Shown here piece by piece: positions 21,954-31,464 of a DNA stretch of 64,000 nt. How positions within the stretch are numbered: the first letter of the stretch is position 1; each line of letters begins with the position of its first letter. This stretch comes from Neobacillus thermocopriae (GTDB taxonomy: Bacteria > Bacillota > Bacilli > Bacillales > Cytobacillaceae), in the NCBI RefSeq assembly GCF_010975035.1, contig NZ_JAAIUV010000001.1, positions 1 to 64,000 of the forward strand, given 5' to 3'. Under the pieces are notes generated by a model. The model saw only the letters and a program-made list of their open reading frames with translations, searched no databases and was not told the DNA's origin. A program made the position numbers and the translations under genes.

Positions 21954-23009
21954 TTAAGCATTCCTAGTTTTAAAAAGTAGATAAATAAAATATGGTGCTC
22001 CAATACCGGCATTAAATACACCGGCAGGAACCTCAAGCGGTGAAAACAAAGTTCGTCCGACCAAATCAGCCAGCATGACAAGAATCCCACCAATTAACGC
22101 TGAAGCAGGAAGCAGTGCCCCAAATGAAGAACCTACCAATCTTCTTGCCATATGCGGGGCCATTAAACCTACAAAACCAATTGCACCTGCAAAAGCGACA
22201 GAAATCCCAATTAATGCGGTACTTAATATTAATAAAAGAAAACGATGTTTCTGAACCTTATCTCCTAAACCAGTCGCTACATCATCTCCCAATTCTTGAA
22301 GATTGAGCAACTTGGCAGCAGCAATTGCAATGATAAAGAAAATGACTGCCCAAGGGACAAGTATGGATACATTTTTCCAATTTGATCCGTACACGGTTCC
22401 AGTAAGCCAAATATTTGCTTGGCTAGCCTGATAAACGGGACCAGTCACCATTAAAAGGGTTGTTAAAGCTTGCATGAGAGCAGAGATACCAATCCCAATC
22501 AATACCAATCTGATTGGGGAAACCCCGTTTTTCCAAGCAAGTAAGTATACTAATAAACCAACTGCACAAGCCCCGATAAAGGCAGCTAAAGGGAGCCAGG
22601 CAATACTGACGGTTAAGGAATGATTTTTATCGCTGAAAAGACTTAAGAATCCTACGACACAAACGGCCGCCCCTCCGGTGATTCCCAGTACATCAGGAGA
22701 AGCTAGCGGATTTCGAATCATTCCTTGTAAGATTCCTCCAGCAACCGCTAATGAAATTCCGACCATTAATGCAACAATTATTCTTGGCAAGCGGAATGAA
22801 TGGATCACTAATGTCTCCATTTCCGGACCTGCTCCGAATAAAACCTTAACAACGGTTAGTGGATCAATTTTCATTTCTCCGGAACCAGTGCTAATGACAA
22901 AAACGGCAAATGTGATGACAAACAAAATTAAACAAATTAATGCCGCTTTACGGTCGGCTAATAATGATAGCTTCCCTTTAAAAAGTCGAAAATTCCTATA
23001 TCTACTCAT
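21954..23009 (-). CDS. yfhA: Iron-siderophore ABC transporter permease (YfhA-like)
   Basis: A 351-residue FecCD-family permease with about nine to ten membrane segments and the family signature GAIGFVGLMAPHMARRLVG near residue 275 (split here as GAIGFVGLMAPH and MARRLVG). The basic N-terminal tail is cytoplasmic. Its ATG overlaps the stop codon of the upstream permease as ATGA, so the two permeases are translationally coupled and should form a heterodimer. Confidence 0.85.
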   Translation of the reverse strand: MSRYRNFRLFKGKLSLLADRKAALICLILFVITFAVFVISTGSGEMKIDPLTVVKVLFGAGPEMETLVIHSFRLPRIIVALMVGISLAVAGGILQGMIRNPLASPDVLGITGGAAVCVVGFLSLFSDKNHSLTVSIAWLPLAAFIGACAVGLLVYLLAWKNGVSPIRLVLIGIGISALMQALTTLLMVTGPVYQASQANIWLTGTVYGSNWKNVSILVPWAVIFFIIAIAAAKLLNLQELGDDVATGLGDKVQKHRFLLLILSTALIGISVAFAGAIGFVGLMAPHMARRLVGSSFGALLPASALIGGILVMLADLVGRTLFSPLEVPAGVFNAGIGAPYFIYLLFKTRNA

Positions 23010-24010
23010 CGTGCATTGAACCCCCTTCTTGCAATGTAAATAAAGAATGGGGTTCCAATAATAGCAGTCATAACCCCAACAGGGATCTCTGACGGCATTA
23101 ATATATATCTGGCTGCAATATCAGCAGCTAATAACAAGATAGCACCGATAACACCGGCATATGGAATAACCCAACGATGATCAATCCCGGTAATTGATCT
23201 AGTAATGTGTGGGACCACCATTCCAACAAATCCAATTGGCCCTGCAACTGCTACAGATGCCCCAGCTAATAAAACGACTAATACACCGATGGAGATTTTG
23301 ACAAGTCCGGTATTTAACCCTAATCCTTTAGCTACATCTTCCCCCATCGCAAGTACATTCATTTTTCCAGATATCAATAAGGCCCCAAACCAACCTATGC
23401 CCATGTATGGTAGTACGGAAACAAGTGTCTCCAACTTCCGTCCTGAAACTGATCCTGCCAGCCAAAATAATACTTGGTCTAACAGTGCTTCATCGAGCAC
23501 GAGCAGAGCCTGAGTAAAGGAAGAGAACATCGCTGAAATGGCTGCACCTGCTAATGTCAACTTTATTGGTGTCAATCCTTCACGGCCAATGGACCCAATA
23601 ACATAAACACTTATCGCTGCTACCGTAGCCCCTAAGAAAGCAAGAGCATTAAATCCTTGCATATTATGAACAGAAAATAAGGTCATTGCAGTAACAACAG
23701 CCAAACCAGCACCTGCATTAATCCCAAAAATTCCAGGAGACGCCAATGGATTTTTTGTTAATGTCTGCATGAGAACACCGGCAATCGCCAAGCTTGCCCC
23801 AACAGCAGCCGCAATGAATGCTCGTGGAATTCGAACGGTTTGAATAATAATATGTTCATTGGAGCCATTATAATGAGTAAAGCTATCGATGGCCATCTGC
23901 CAGCTCGTGTCCGTATAACCGTAAATGACACTTGCACACATAAAGCCTATTAATAAGAAGACCGCCACCACCAAGCCTAGCCATTTCATTAAAGTACTTT
24001 TTAGCAACAT
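23006..24010 (-). CDS. yfiZ: Iron-siderophore ABC transporter permease (YfiZ-like)
   Basis: The partner FecCD permease, 334 residues, with the signature GPIGFVGMVVPHITR and GADIAARYI-like end (LLAADIAARYI). It is the first gene of the minus-strand iron operon and is divergent from the binding-protein gene. The 5' region contains Fur boxes, so iron repression is likely. Confidence 0.85.
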   Translation of the reverse strand: MLLKSTLMKWLGLVVAVFLLIGFMCASVIYGYTDTSWQMAIDSFTHYNGSNEHIIIQTVRIPRAFIAAAVGASLAIAGVLMQTLTKNPLASPGIFGINAGAGLAVVTAMTLFSVHNMQGFNALAFLGATVAAISVYVIGSIGREGLTPIKLTLAGAAISAMFSSFTQALLVLDEALLDQVLFWLAGSVSGRKLETLVSVLPYMGIGWFGALLISGKMNVLAMGEDVAKGLGLNTGLVKISIGVLVVLLAGASVAVAGPIGFVGMVVPHITRSITGIDHRWVIPYAGVIGAILLLAADIAARYILMPSEIPVGVMTAIIGTPFFIYIARRGFNAR

Positions 24011-24069
24011 CTTTTTAGAAGCCTTTCTATTTTTGTTTCAGTTCCATGTATCATGCATGATCAACGAGT

Positions 24070-24090
24070 TTGATAATCATTTTCAATTAT
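24070..24090. promoter_or_regulatory. Fur box 1 (yfiZ side)
   Basis: TTGATAATCATTTTCAA fits the Bacillus Fur motif (7-1-7). On the minus strand a TATAAT -10-like element (24086-24091) overlaps it, so binding should block the permease operon promoter. Confidence 0.75.
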
Positions 24091-24118
24091 ACCATAATTA
24101 TGTTTAGAAAAAAATTAC

Positions 24119-24133
24119 TGAAAATCATTTTCA
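24119..24133. promoter_or_regulatory. Fur box 2 (shared)
   Basis: TGAAAAT-C-ATTTTCA is a perfect 7-1-7 inverted repeat between the two divergent promoters. Confidence 0.8.
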
Positions 24134-24141
24134 ATAAAATA

Positions 24142-24171
24142 TTGACATAAGGGTGTCTATCATTTTATGAT
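24142..24171 (+). promoter_or_regulatory. SigA promoter of the siderophore-binding protein gene
   Basis: TTGACA and TATGAT are separated by 18 bases. Fur box 2 lies just upstream and Fur box 3 around the expected start site. Confidence 0.7.
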
Positions 24172-24182
24172 AGAGTTGTTAT

Positions 24183-24197
24183 TGAAAATGATTATCA
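24183..24197. promoter_or_regulatory. Fur box 3 (binding-protein side)
   Basis: TGAAAAT-G-ATTATCA matches the Fur motif and lies just downstream of the -10 element of the plus-strand promoter. Confidence 0.8.
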
Positions 24198-24228
24198 TTA
24201 ACAGTTACTTAAGGGGGCAACATACATA

Positions 24229-25215
24229 ATGAAAGCTTTCAAAACATTTTTGACTCTTCTATCCGTTATGGCTGTATTTTTATTAGCGGCCTGCGGTGGT
24301 GGCAACAAAGAAAACGCTGACAAAACAGAGTCGAAAAAAACAGAAGATAAACCATATACCATTGAACATGCAATGGGTAAAACGGAAATCAAAGGTACAC
24401 CCAAAAAGGTAGTTGTTCTTACAAACGAAGGTACAGAAGCATTATTAGCACTAGGAATTACACCAGTTGGTGCCGTTCAGTCTTGGCTTGGTGACCCATG
24501 GTATGACCATATTGCCAAGGATATGAAAGGCGTTGAAGTAGTTGGAACAGAAAGTGAAGTTAATGTTGAGAAAATCGCAACATTAAAGCCTGACTTAATC
24601 ATCGGGAACAAGCTACGTCAAGAAAAGATATACAATCAACTAAGTGCCATTGCACCAACCGTTTTCTCTGAAACCCTTCGCGGAGATTGGCAAGAAAACT
24701 TTAAGTTATATGCAAAAGCGGTAAACCTTGAAGAAAAAGGCAACGAAGTATTAGATGACTTCAATAAGCATATTGCTGATGTGAAAGAAAAACTTGGTGA
24801 TAAAGTCAATAAAGAAGTTTCCGTTGTTCGTTTTATGGCTGGGAAAACTCGAATTTATTACACTGATTCTTTCTCCGGTGTGATTTTCAATCAATTAGGC
24901 TTCAAACGTGCCGCCCAGCAAGAAGAACTGTTCACTCCAGACAATAAGCTGGGAAATCTGGCGGTGGAAGTTGGCAAAGAAGTCATTCCGAAAATGGATG
25001 CAGATTATATCTTCTATTTCACCTATGCACCACAAGGTGATCAAACAGCATTAGATACAGCAAAAGAATGGACAAATGATCCATTATGGAAAAATTTAAA
25101 TGCAGTTAAGAGCGGAAATGCCTTTGAAGTAAGTGATGCGATTTGGAATACTGCAGGTGGCGTTCTAGCTGCAAACTTAATGCTTGATGACATTGAAGAA
25201 AAATTAACTAAGTAA
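24229..25215 (+). CDS. yfiY: Iron-siderophore substrate-binding lipoprotein (YfiY-like)
   Basis: A 328-residue class III binding protein anchored by lipobox LAAC (Cys22). The TroA/FecB fold is shown by PKKVVVLTNEGTEALLALG and KIATLKPDLIIGN, each typical of siderophore receptors. AAGGGGG precedes the ATG. It is divergent from its permeases and shares their Fur-controlled region. The symbol follows the likely B. subtilis counterpart; the siderophore itself is not proven. Confidence 0.85.
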   Translation: MKAFKTFLTLLSVMAVFLLAACGGGNKENADKTESKKTEDKPYTIEHAMGKTEIKGTPKKVVVLTNEGTEALLALGITPVGAVQSWLGDPWYDHIAKDMKGVEVVGTESEVNVEKIATLKPDLIIGNKLRQEKIYNQLSAIAPTVFSETLRGDWQENFKLYAKAVNLEEKGNEVLDDFNKHIADVKEKLGDKVNKEVSVVRFMAGKTRIYYTDSFSGVIFNQLGFKRAAQQEELFTPDNKLGNLAVEVGKEVIPKMDADYIFYFTYAPQGDQTALDTAKEWTNDPLWKNLNAVKSGNAFEVSDAIWNTAGGVLAANLMLDDIEEKLTK

Positions 25216-25246
25216 TAACCTCCCCAAGGTTAATATATTAAGAAAA

Positions 25247-25276
25247 TAGCGAGGCTGCCATGACCTCGCTTTTTTC
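25247..25276 (+). terminator. Terminator of the binding-protein gene
   Basis: AGCGAGG pairs with CCTCGCT over a 9-base loop, followed by six T residues. Confidence 0.8.
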
Positions 25277-25298
25277 TATTTATAAAATCTTGTCTAAA

Positions 25299-25327
25299 CA
25301 AAAAAGCGGCGAACTAGCCGCTTTTTT
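25299..25327. terminator. Terminator of the RodA-like gene
   Basis: AAAAAGCGGC and GCCGCTTTTT form a strong stem; T-runs on both strands make it bidirectional. It lies just after the minus-strand stop codon. Confidence 0.8.
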
Positions 25328-25335
25328 GCGATACA

Positions 25336-26508
25336 TTATGCCGTTGTCGAGAACATGTATTTCTTATAATGATATCGAATCGAAAAGATTAATCCGAGAG
25401 CAAACATGTTTCCCATTAATGCACTGCCCCCATAACTAATGAACGGAAGAGGAATACCGGTGATTGGCAGAACCCCGATAGTCATCCCGATATTTTGAAA
25501 AACATGGAATGTGATCATGCTGATGACTCCAACACAAATGTAAGAGTAAAATTGATTCTTCGTTTCCATTGCGACTTTAATAATATGGTAAATCAATAGG
25601 AAAAATAAACTGATTAGGACACTCGCCCCGATAAACCCAAATTCCTCACCAACGACACTAAAGATAAAGTCTGTGTGGCTTTCCGGCAAATAAACTTCAC
25701 GATTACCATATCCCTTCCCACCTGTTTGACCGGATCCAATAGCAAGCAGTGATTTGGTTAAATGGTAACCAGCTGAACTTTGATAGTTATATGGGTCCAG
25801 CCAGGAGTATATTCGTCCAAACTGGTACTGCTTTACCCCTAGGTATTTTTCAAGTATCTCGGGTTTCCATAATACAAAATAGAAAATAGTACCAATACAG
25901 GCAATACCAAACGAAAAAATCGGAACTAGTATTTTCCAAGTTATCCCTGATATAAAAATCATTCCTAATAAAATCGCCAGGAAAACGAGTGAAGTTCCTA
26001 GGTCTGGCTGCTGCATGACGAGCATTAACGGCACCATGGTCACAATCCCAAGCTTCATTAATAGCCAAAAATCTGACTGTACGCTTTTGTTAGGATTCTT
26101 CTGATGATGATCGTCAATCACCCTTGATAGAGCTAGGATAATAAAAATTTTCACAAACTCAGATGGTTGCAGTGAACCCATACCAGGGACTTTAAACCAG
26201 CTTTTCGCCCCATTAATGACCGGAGCGATACTTGATGGTGCCACAATCAAAAACGCAAGCAGAAAAATTCCGAACCCGTACAAATACCATGTCAGCTTAC
26301 GCAACTGATCGGAGTCTAATTGCATCACAGCCGCAATAATTCCGCCGCCAACCACATACCAAACGATTTGCTTAACTAAAAAGTTTTCACCGTACTGCCC
26401 ACTGGCTTGGGCACTATAAATCGCGATACAGCTAGATAAGAACAATAATAACAAGATTAAAACTAAACTATAATCCAACTTGGAAGTTGTGTTCTTATTT
26501 GAAGTCAT
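25336..26508 (-). CDS. RodA/FtsW/SpoVE-family peptidoglycan polymerase (RodA-like)
   Basis: A SEDS-family glycosyltransferase that polymerises lipid II, working with a class B PBP. The 390 residues have about ten membrane segments, the LQPSEFVKI motif (about residue 125), the extracellular catalytic-type segment YLPESHTDFIFSVVGEE, and the C-terminal GIPLPFISYGGSALM. Overall it is closer to RodA than to FtsW or SpoVE, but Bacillaceae have several paralogues, so I give no symbol. It stands alone between terminators. Confidence 0.85.
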   Translation of the reverse strand: MTSNKNTTSKLDYSLVLILLLLFLSSCIAIYSAQASGQYGENFLVKQIVWYVVGGGIIAAVMQLDSDQLRKLTWYLYGFGIFLLAFLIVAPSSIAPVINGAKSWFKVPGMGSLQPSEFVKIFIILALSRVIDDHHQKNPNKSVQSDFWLLMKLGIVTMVPLMLVMQQPDLGTSLVFLAILLGMIFISGITWKILVPIFSFGIACIGTIFYFVLWKPEILEKYLGVKQYQFGRIYSWLDPYNYQSSAGYHLTKSLLAIGSGQTGGKGYGNREVYLPESHTDFIFSVVGEEFGFIGASVLISLFFLLIYHIIKVAMETKNQFYSYICVGVISMITFHVFQNIGMTIGVLPITGIPLPFISYGGSALMGNMFALGLIFSIRYHYKKYMFSTTA

Positions 26509-26609
26509 GTTGAAGTCTCCTTAACAAAGAACTAGTACATTCCTTCATTATATTTTTAAAAAGCTCAAATCACAACTTCTAAGTGCAGATGGATTTTTTT
26601 ACATATCGT

Positions 26610-27368
26610 CTAAAAATAGAGGCGCTGGATTTCGCCTGCCATCCAGTGTAAATTATTCGGTACTTGCGGTAGACCGTATCCAATATACAATGGGGTTGTA
26701 ATAAATCGCGGTACCACTTTTGCATATATTTTGGAATGGTAATGATAGAAAAAAATATTATAGCTTGTCGCTTTAAATGGGAAATGATGTAAAATATAGT
26801 GAGCAGCAATTTGCATATATTCCGAAAAACGTTCTTTATAGCATGTATCATCCATTTCCATATTCAATTCGTAAAAACCAACACGTGGTTTTGTAGAGAG
26901 TGAAAAGCGCACCCCATCTTCTTCTGCTAGAACAATTCCTTCAAACATATCATGGTTCACTTGATCCCTATAATCAATATCATATAGCCCAACAATTTGC
27001 ATATGCGGATGAGAAAGGGTTCCACCGGATAGTGGGCCATGATTTTTGAAAAAAATAACAGATTTATAATTACCACTATCCTCCATTTCTAGCCAATGCC
27101 TCATCCCAAATTGAATCAGCCTATGTAGATGTTCTTTTGAATAAGTGGACAGTTCCGCATGGCAATCATCCGTTTCAATCAAAACCGTTTGATAGGCATT
27201 TTCTAATACAGGGTATTTATTTTTTAAAAGAATAATTGGACCATCGACCTCAATCAGATCAGTGAGTTCCTCTCTTGCACAAAATGGGCATGCCTGTTGT
27301 TTGTTCCGATAATTTTCCGGCTTTTTAACCCCAATGGCTGTATTGAAGTGTAGATGTTTATTTTCCAA
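26610..27368 (-). CDS. DUF4931 protein, GalT/HIT-like fold
   Basis: A 252-residue protein resembling galactose-1-phosphate uridylyltransferase and HIT-superfamily enzymes. It has an N-terminal zinc-type pair (CPFCAR, about residue 28) and the nucleotide-transferase triad HPHMQ in GGTLSHPHMQIVG at about residue 118. NKYPVLENA is also typical of GalT. No sugar operon is nearby, so it is probably a nucleotidyltransferase or hydrolase of unknown substrate; the DUF assignment is from memory. Confidence 0.7.
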   Translation of the reverse strand: MENKHLHFNTAIGVKKPENYRNKQQACPFCAREELTDLIEVDGPIILLKNKYPVLENAYQTVLIETDDCHAELSTYSKEHLHRLIQFGMRHWLEMEDSGNYKSVIFFKNHGPLSGGTLSHPHMQIVGLYDIDYRDQVNHDMFEGIVLAEEDGVRFSLSTKPRVGFYELNMEMDDTCYKERFSEYMQIAAHYILHHFPFKATSYNIFFYHYHSKIYAKVVPRFITTPLYIGYGLPQVPNNLHWMAGEIQRLYF

Positions 27369-27544
27369 TCCTTTTTTCCCCTCTCCAAAAGCTATACTTC
27401 TATTTTATGGGAGGAAATACGAGCTTTGCACACATTTTGATTAGCCTTTCATTTTTTCAATTGCCAAGCTTCATGAAATATATCCCCTCAGCATAACTAT
27501 GTATTGTACAGGCTTTTAGAATAAAAAAGAATGCGAGGAGTACT

Positions 27545-28327
27545 ATGTTATCAAAACTAGAAGCATTTATTCTTGGAATGATTCAGGGGTTAACTGAATT
27601 TCTCCCTATTTCAAGTACGGGACATCTATACTTAGGGAGAAATTTGTTTGGATTGCAAGAAGCAGGGCTCCTGCTTGATACCATGCTCCATATCGGAACT
27701 TTGCTAGCCGTCTTTGTCTATTATAAGGAGGAATTCATCAAGATCATTAGAAACCCTTTTAGCAAATTAACGTTTTTACTGATTGTTGGTACCATTCCTG
27801 CAGTTGTCATAGGACTTGTAACGAAAGATTATATTGAAGAAGTGTCTAAAACGGGCATCACGATTGGCTGGGAGTTTTTGCTTACCGGGTTATTTCTATG
27901 GATGGCGGATACGGCTAAAAATGGATACAAAAAGATGGACGACATTAGCTACAAGGACGCCTTCATCATCGGTACATTTCAAGCAGCGGCCATACTGCCC
28001 GCGATTTCTCGTTCCGGAATGACCATCGTGGCTGCACTTTGGCGCAAATTAGACCGAGAAACAGCCGCCTATTTCTCATTCTTGTTATCTACACCAGCCA
28101 TAGCCGGAGCCATTGTCCTACAAACAAAAGATTTGCTGAGTGACGGCGGTGAGCAAATTTCCCTTTCTGCTTTGCTTGTCGCTATCCTCTCCTCCGCTTT
28201 CTTTGGTTATGTCGCCGTTAAATGGATGATTGGCTTTTTGAAAAATCACTCACTTAAGCCATTTGCTTGTTATGTGTGGGCATTAGGAATCCTCATCTTA
28301 TTCTTTCAGTTTACAGGAAAATTTTGA
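27545..28327 (+). CDS. uppP: Undecaprenyl-diphosphatase UppP (BacA)
   Basis: An integral membrane phosphatase that recycles undecaprenyl pyrophosphate to the carrier lipid for wall synthesis; extra dosage gives bacitracin resistance. The 260 residues show the two family motifs GLTEFLPISSTGH (about residue 15) and the serine/arginine motif PAISRSGMT (about 151), with about eight membrane helices. GCGAGGAG lies before the ATG. Confidence 0.95.
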   Translation: MLSKLEAFILGMIQGLTEFLPISSTGHLYLGRNLFGLQEAGLLLDTMLHIGTLLAVFVYYKEEFIKIIRNPFSKLTFLLIVGTIPAVVIGLVTKDYIEEVSKTGITIGWEFLLTGLFLWMADTAKNGYKKMDDISYKDAFIIGTFQAAAILPAISRSGMTIVAALWRKLDRETAAYFSFLLSTPAIAGAIVLQTKDLLSDGGEQISLSALLVAILSSAFFGYVAVKWMIGFLKNHSLKPFACYVWALGILILFFQFTGKF

Positions 28328-28421
28328 AATACCTATTTAACCTTACTAAAGTATCATAGTAGACCAGAAATTTCACATCCAATTACGTTATCCTTGATAT
28401 CCCATGGCACGTATATGCAGC

Positions 28422-28443
28422 AGTTCCTATCCAAATAGGAACT
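28422..28443. terminator. Hairpin downstream of uppP
   Basis: AGTTCCTAT and ATAGGAACT form a perfect 9-bp stem with a CCAA loop. No T-run follows, so it may terminate weakly or only stabilise RNA. Confidence 0.4.
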
Positions 28444-28517
28444 GACATCTTATTTCATTGCCTTACAATTTTCCGAACGATAAAATAGGATTAAAATGGA
28501 TATTAGGAGGGCTTACC

Positions 28518-29276
28518 ATGAAATACGCTATTATCACCGGAGCGTCAAAAGGCCTTGGAGCATCCATTGCAAAGCGCCTCATTGACGAGCAAATTGCACT
28601 TGTAACGGTATCCCGCACAGAAAATGAGGAGCTCAGGAAGTATGCTCAAGCAAATAACGTCTCTTACCAACATCACTCCTGCAATCTTTCCAACGAAGAA
28701 GAAATTCAAGAAGTGTTTATGGAAATCGCTCATTCTATTTTTCAAAAGAATCCTGTGGAAATCCTTCTCTTTAACAATGCAGGTGTCATTGAGCCTATAC
28801 ATACAGTCGGTAGCCTAGATCAAACACCTATCATTCGAAACGTTCAGGTCAATTTAATTGCTCCTATGCTCATTACTAATTTATTTCTCCAACAGGCCAA
28901 GCTTACGAATACATCTGTTCAAGTTATAAACGTGACTTCCGGTGCGGCAACACGTCCCATTCATGGTTGGAGCATATATTGTAGTTCAAAAGCAGGACTT
29001 AATATGTTCACTCAAACCGTTGCCATGGAACAAGCAGAAATGAAGACGAACAATAAAATAATGGCTTTCAGCCCCGGGGTTATGGATACAGAAATGCAGG
29101 AAATCATCCGCACCTCATCCAAAGAGGCATTTAAAGAAATTGATAAATTTAAAGAGTATAAAGAAAAAAATATACTAAAGCATCCGGATGTAGTTGGAGG
29201 AGCATTAGTGGATTTAGTTCTGAGCGGCAATTATGAAAGCGGGAAAGTTTATCATATCAAGGATTTATTAAAATAA
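28518..29276 (+). CDS. Short-chain dehydrogenase, YueD-like (benzil reductase type)
   Basis: A 252-residue classical SDR: cofactor motif TGASKGLG near residue 7, LFNNAG, catalytic serine in NVTSGAA and the YxxxK pair in IYCSSKAG. SVPGVMDTE-type segment (SPGVMDTEMQEI) resembles B. subtilis YueD, an NADPH-dependent benzil reductase. The physiological substrate is unknown. AGGAGGG precedes the ATG at 28518; an upstream in-frame ATG lacks such a site. Confidence 0.85.
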   Translation: MKYAIITGASKGLGASIAKRLIDEQIALVTVSRTENEELRKYAQANNVSYQHHSCNLSNEEEIQEVFMEIAHSIFQKNPVEILLFNNAGVIEPIHTVGSLDQTPIIRNVQVNLIAPMLITNLFLQQAKLTNTSVQVINVTSGAATRPIHGWSIYCSSKAGLNMFTQTVAMEQAEMKTNNKIMAFSPGVMDTEMQEIIRTSSKEAFKEIDKFKEYKEKNILKHPDVVGGALVDLVLSGNYESGKVYHIKDLLK

Positions 29277-29340
29277 TAGAACATTGATTTATTCGATAGG
29301 AAAAAATTATTCCAGAATCATAGAACGAAAGAATTCCAAA

Positions 29341-29373
29341 AAAAATCCTTATCAAGATTGATAAGGATTTTTT
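29341..29373. terminator. Bidirectional terminator between the SDR gene and floT
   Basis: AAATCCTTATCAA pairs with TTGATAAGGATTT, with A- and T-runs at the two sides, between convergent genes. Confidence 0.8.
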
Positions 29374-29378
29374 ATTCT

Positions 29379-30890
29379 TTAATTATCATTTTTCTTCATT
29401 TGGTCGGTCAATTCTTCAATACTTTGTTTAACATTGCTTTTACCTGAATAGTTTTCGATAAGTTCTTTCACATCAATGCCACTGGAAGCTTTTAAAGATT
29501 CTTGCAGGGTAGCCATTAAGTTTGTAGCATAACTAGTGATTTTATTGGCTCCTCCGTTTTCCCCAGAACTTCCTGTGTCCACGACCGTAATTTTGTCAAT
29601 ATTAGAGAGTGGACTAGCCACTTGCTTCGCATATTCAGGAAGCATTTTGATAATCATGTCGAGAATCGCAGCCTGACCGAATTGTTCGAACGCTTCGGCA
29701 ATTTTTTGCTTCGCTTCCGCTTCAGCCAAACCTTTCATGCGGATAATTTCTGCTTCAGTTAATCCCTGAGCCTTTTGTGCTTCGGCCTTCGCAAGACCGT
29801 CAATGCGAACCCGCTCAGCTTCTGCCTTGGCCATTGCTTCAATCCGATATTTATTTGCCTCTGCTTCAGCAATTTGCTTCGCCTTTTCCGCAGCGGCTGC
29901 CTGCTCAACGGCATAGCGGTCAGCATCGGCTTTCTTTTTGACTTCAGAATCGTATTGTCTTTCACGGCGAAGAATCTCTTTTTCTTCAAGCTCAATTTGT
30001 TTCTGTCTTTCAATAATCTTGATTTGCATTTCTTGCTCGGTAACTTCCTGCTTTGCTTTTGCACTTTCTAAATCATAAGCCATATCCGCACGTGCCTTAG
30101 CAATATCTTGTTCACGGCGAAATTCCGCTATTTTCAACTGGTTAATTTTTTCTGCTTCAGCAATTTCCGTTGCACGCTCCAACTCAGAGCGTTTCGCTTC
30201 CTTATCAGCTTCTGCCTTTTTAATCCGTGTTTCTTTTTCCGCTTCAGCTGTGGCAATATCTGCATCACGTTTGACTTGAGCAATCCGCGGTTTACCCAAT
30301 GCTTCTAGGTAACCATTTTTATCACGTACATCTTTAATTGTAAATGACACAATCACAAGTCCCATTTTAGCAAGATCTTGAGAAGCTACGCGTTGAACCT
30401 CTTGAGAAAATTTATCACGATTTTTATAAATTTCTTCCACGGTCATCGAACCTAAAATAGATCGAAGATGACCTTCCAAAACTTCTCTCGCTTCATTTTC
30501 CCGTTCTTCCTTTGCTTTACCAAGAAATTGTTCAGCCGCTGTAGCAATTTCGCTTATGGATCCACCAATTTTAATAATCGCGACCCCATCGGCCATGACT
30601 GGTACTCCCTGTTCCGTATATACTTCAGGAGTTGTTACTTCTAGTTTACTCGATAATAGACTTAAAGGTTCTGCCTGTTGGAACACCGGCAAAATAAATG
30701 TACCACCACCACGGATGATTTTGATCTTATTACCGGATTCGTCAATATGCACATTTTTTGAACCTAAGAAACTTCCTGTAACAATTAATGCCTCGTCTGG
30801 TCCAGCCGTTCTGTACTTTGTAATGAATACTCCAATTAATGCAATGAGTAAAAGTACAACAATCCCAATAATAATCCATACAAAACTCAT
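29379..30890 (-). CDS. floT: Flotillin FloT (YuaG)
   Basis: A membrane-microdomain scaffold protein. The 503 residues have an N-terminal hydrophobic hairpin (about 3-24), a PHB/SPFH domain to about residue 190, then a long Ala/Glu-rich coiled coil with repeated EAE and AEAD motifs (about 215-420) and a Gly/Ser linker. In B. subtilis FloT organises functional membrane microdomains with NfeD2/YuaF. It follows yuaF by 22 bases and is probably expressed from the SigW-type promoter upstream. Confidence 0.95.
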   Translation of the reverse strand: MSFVWIIIGIVVLLLIALIGVFITKYRTAGPDEALIVTGSFLGSKNVHIDESGNKIKIIRGGGTFILPVFQQAEPLSLLSSKLEVTTPEVYTEQGVPVMADGVAIIKIGGSISEIATAAEQFLGKAKEERENEAREVLEGHLRSILGSMTVEEIYKNRDKFSQEVQRVASQDLAKMGLVIVSFTIKDVRDKNGYLEALGKPRIAQVKRDADIATAEAEKETRIKKAEADKEAKRSELERATEIAEAEKINQLKIAEFRREQDIAKARADMAYDLESAKAKQEVTEQEMQIKIIERQKQIELEEKEILRRERQYDSEVKKKADADRYAVEQAAAAEKAKQIAEAEANKYRIEAMAKAEAERVRIDGLAKAEAQKAQGLTEAEIIRMKGLAEAEAKQKIAEAFEQFGQAAILDMIIKMLPEYAKQVASPLSNIDKITVVDTGSSGENGGANKITSYATNLMATLQESLKASSGIDVKELIENYSGKSNVKQSIEELTDQMKKNDN

Positions 30891-30912
30891 CTAATGACCT
30901 CCTCTTCTTTTA

Positions 30913-31455
30913 CTATAAAAAACTTTCTATTTCCTGATGAACGGTTACTTCTAGGACACCATCTTTCACCTGAACCACTAGCACCTTTGTCCCATTCGGT
31001 ACAGCTTTCCCATCAAAGCTGACAGCTGGTTTGGCGATTCTACCACTTGCATTCTCAATCATGACTTCTCCGTAACCATCGGTAGGAATGGGAGTAATAA
31101 CGGTACCAATCCGTCCCCTCAAGTCAGATTCCTTATATACAAGAGATTCCTCGGCAGACGATAGCGGCACGAGAACAAATACATTTAATAAAGTAACAAG
31201 TATAAATGCGATAACTGCTGATATTCCCAGAATAAGTAAAGAATGGAGGGATGAAAGACGTTCAAACAGATAACCGCTTGCAGAAAATATGGTGATGAAT
31301 GCAAAAATGAGAACTGGATTTAGAAAGGGCAGTCCATCTCCAGGTACATCAAAATGAAACACATCGGCAAATAGAACATATAAAATGGTTAGTACGCCTG
31401 AAATGATGAGACCATACAGATAGATGGTGACTAAAGAAATGCCAAAAAGCTCCAT
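30913..31455 (-). CDS. yuaF: NfeD-family membrane protein YuaF
   Basis: A 180-residue membrane protein with three to four helices (about 1-95) and a C-terminal OB-fold NfeD domain (LRGRIGTVITPIPTDGYGEV, given here as LRGRIGTV and GYGEVMIE). NfeD proteins pair with flotillins. Three ATGs are clustered; AAAGGA is nine bases before the third (31455), which I choose. It begins the yuaF-floT operon. Confidence 0.9.
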   Translation of the reverse strand: MELFGISLVTIYLYGLIISGVLTILYVLFADVFHFDVPGDGLPFLNPVLIFAFITIFSASGYLFERLSSLHSLLILGISAVIAFILVTLLNVFVLVPLSSAEESLVYKESDLRGRIGTVITPIPTDGYGEVMIENASGRIAKPAVSFDGKAVPNGTKVLVVQVKDGVLEVTVHQEIESFL

Positions 31456-31464
31456 GGGCATCAT

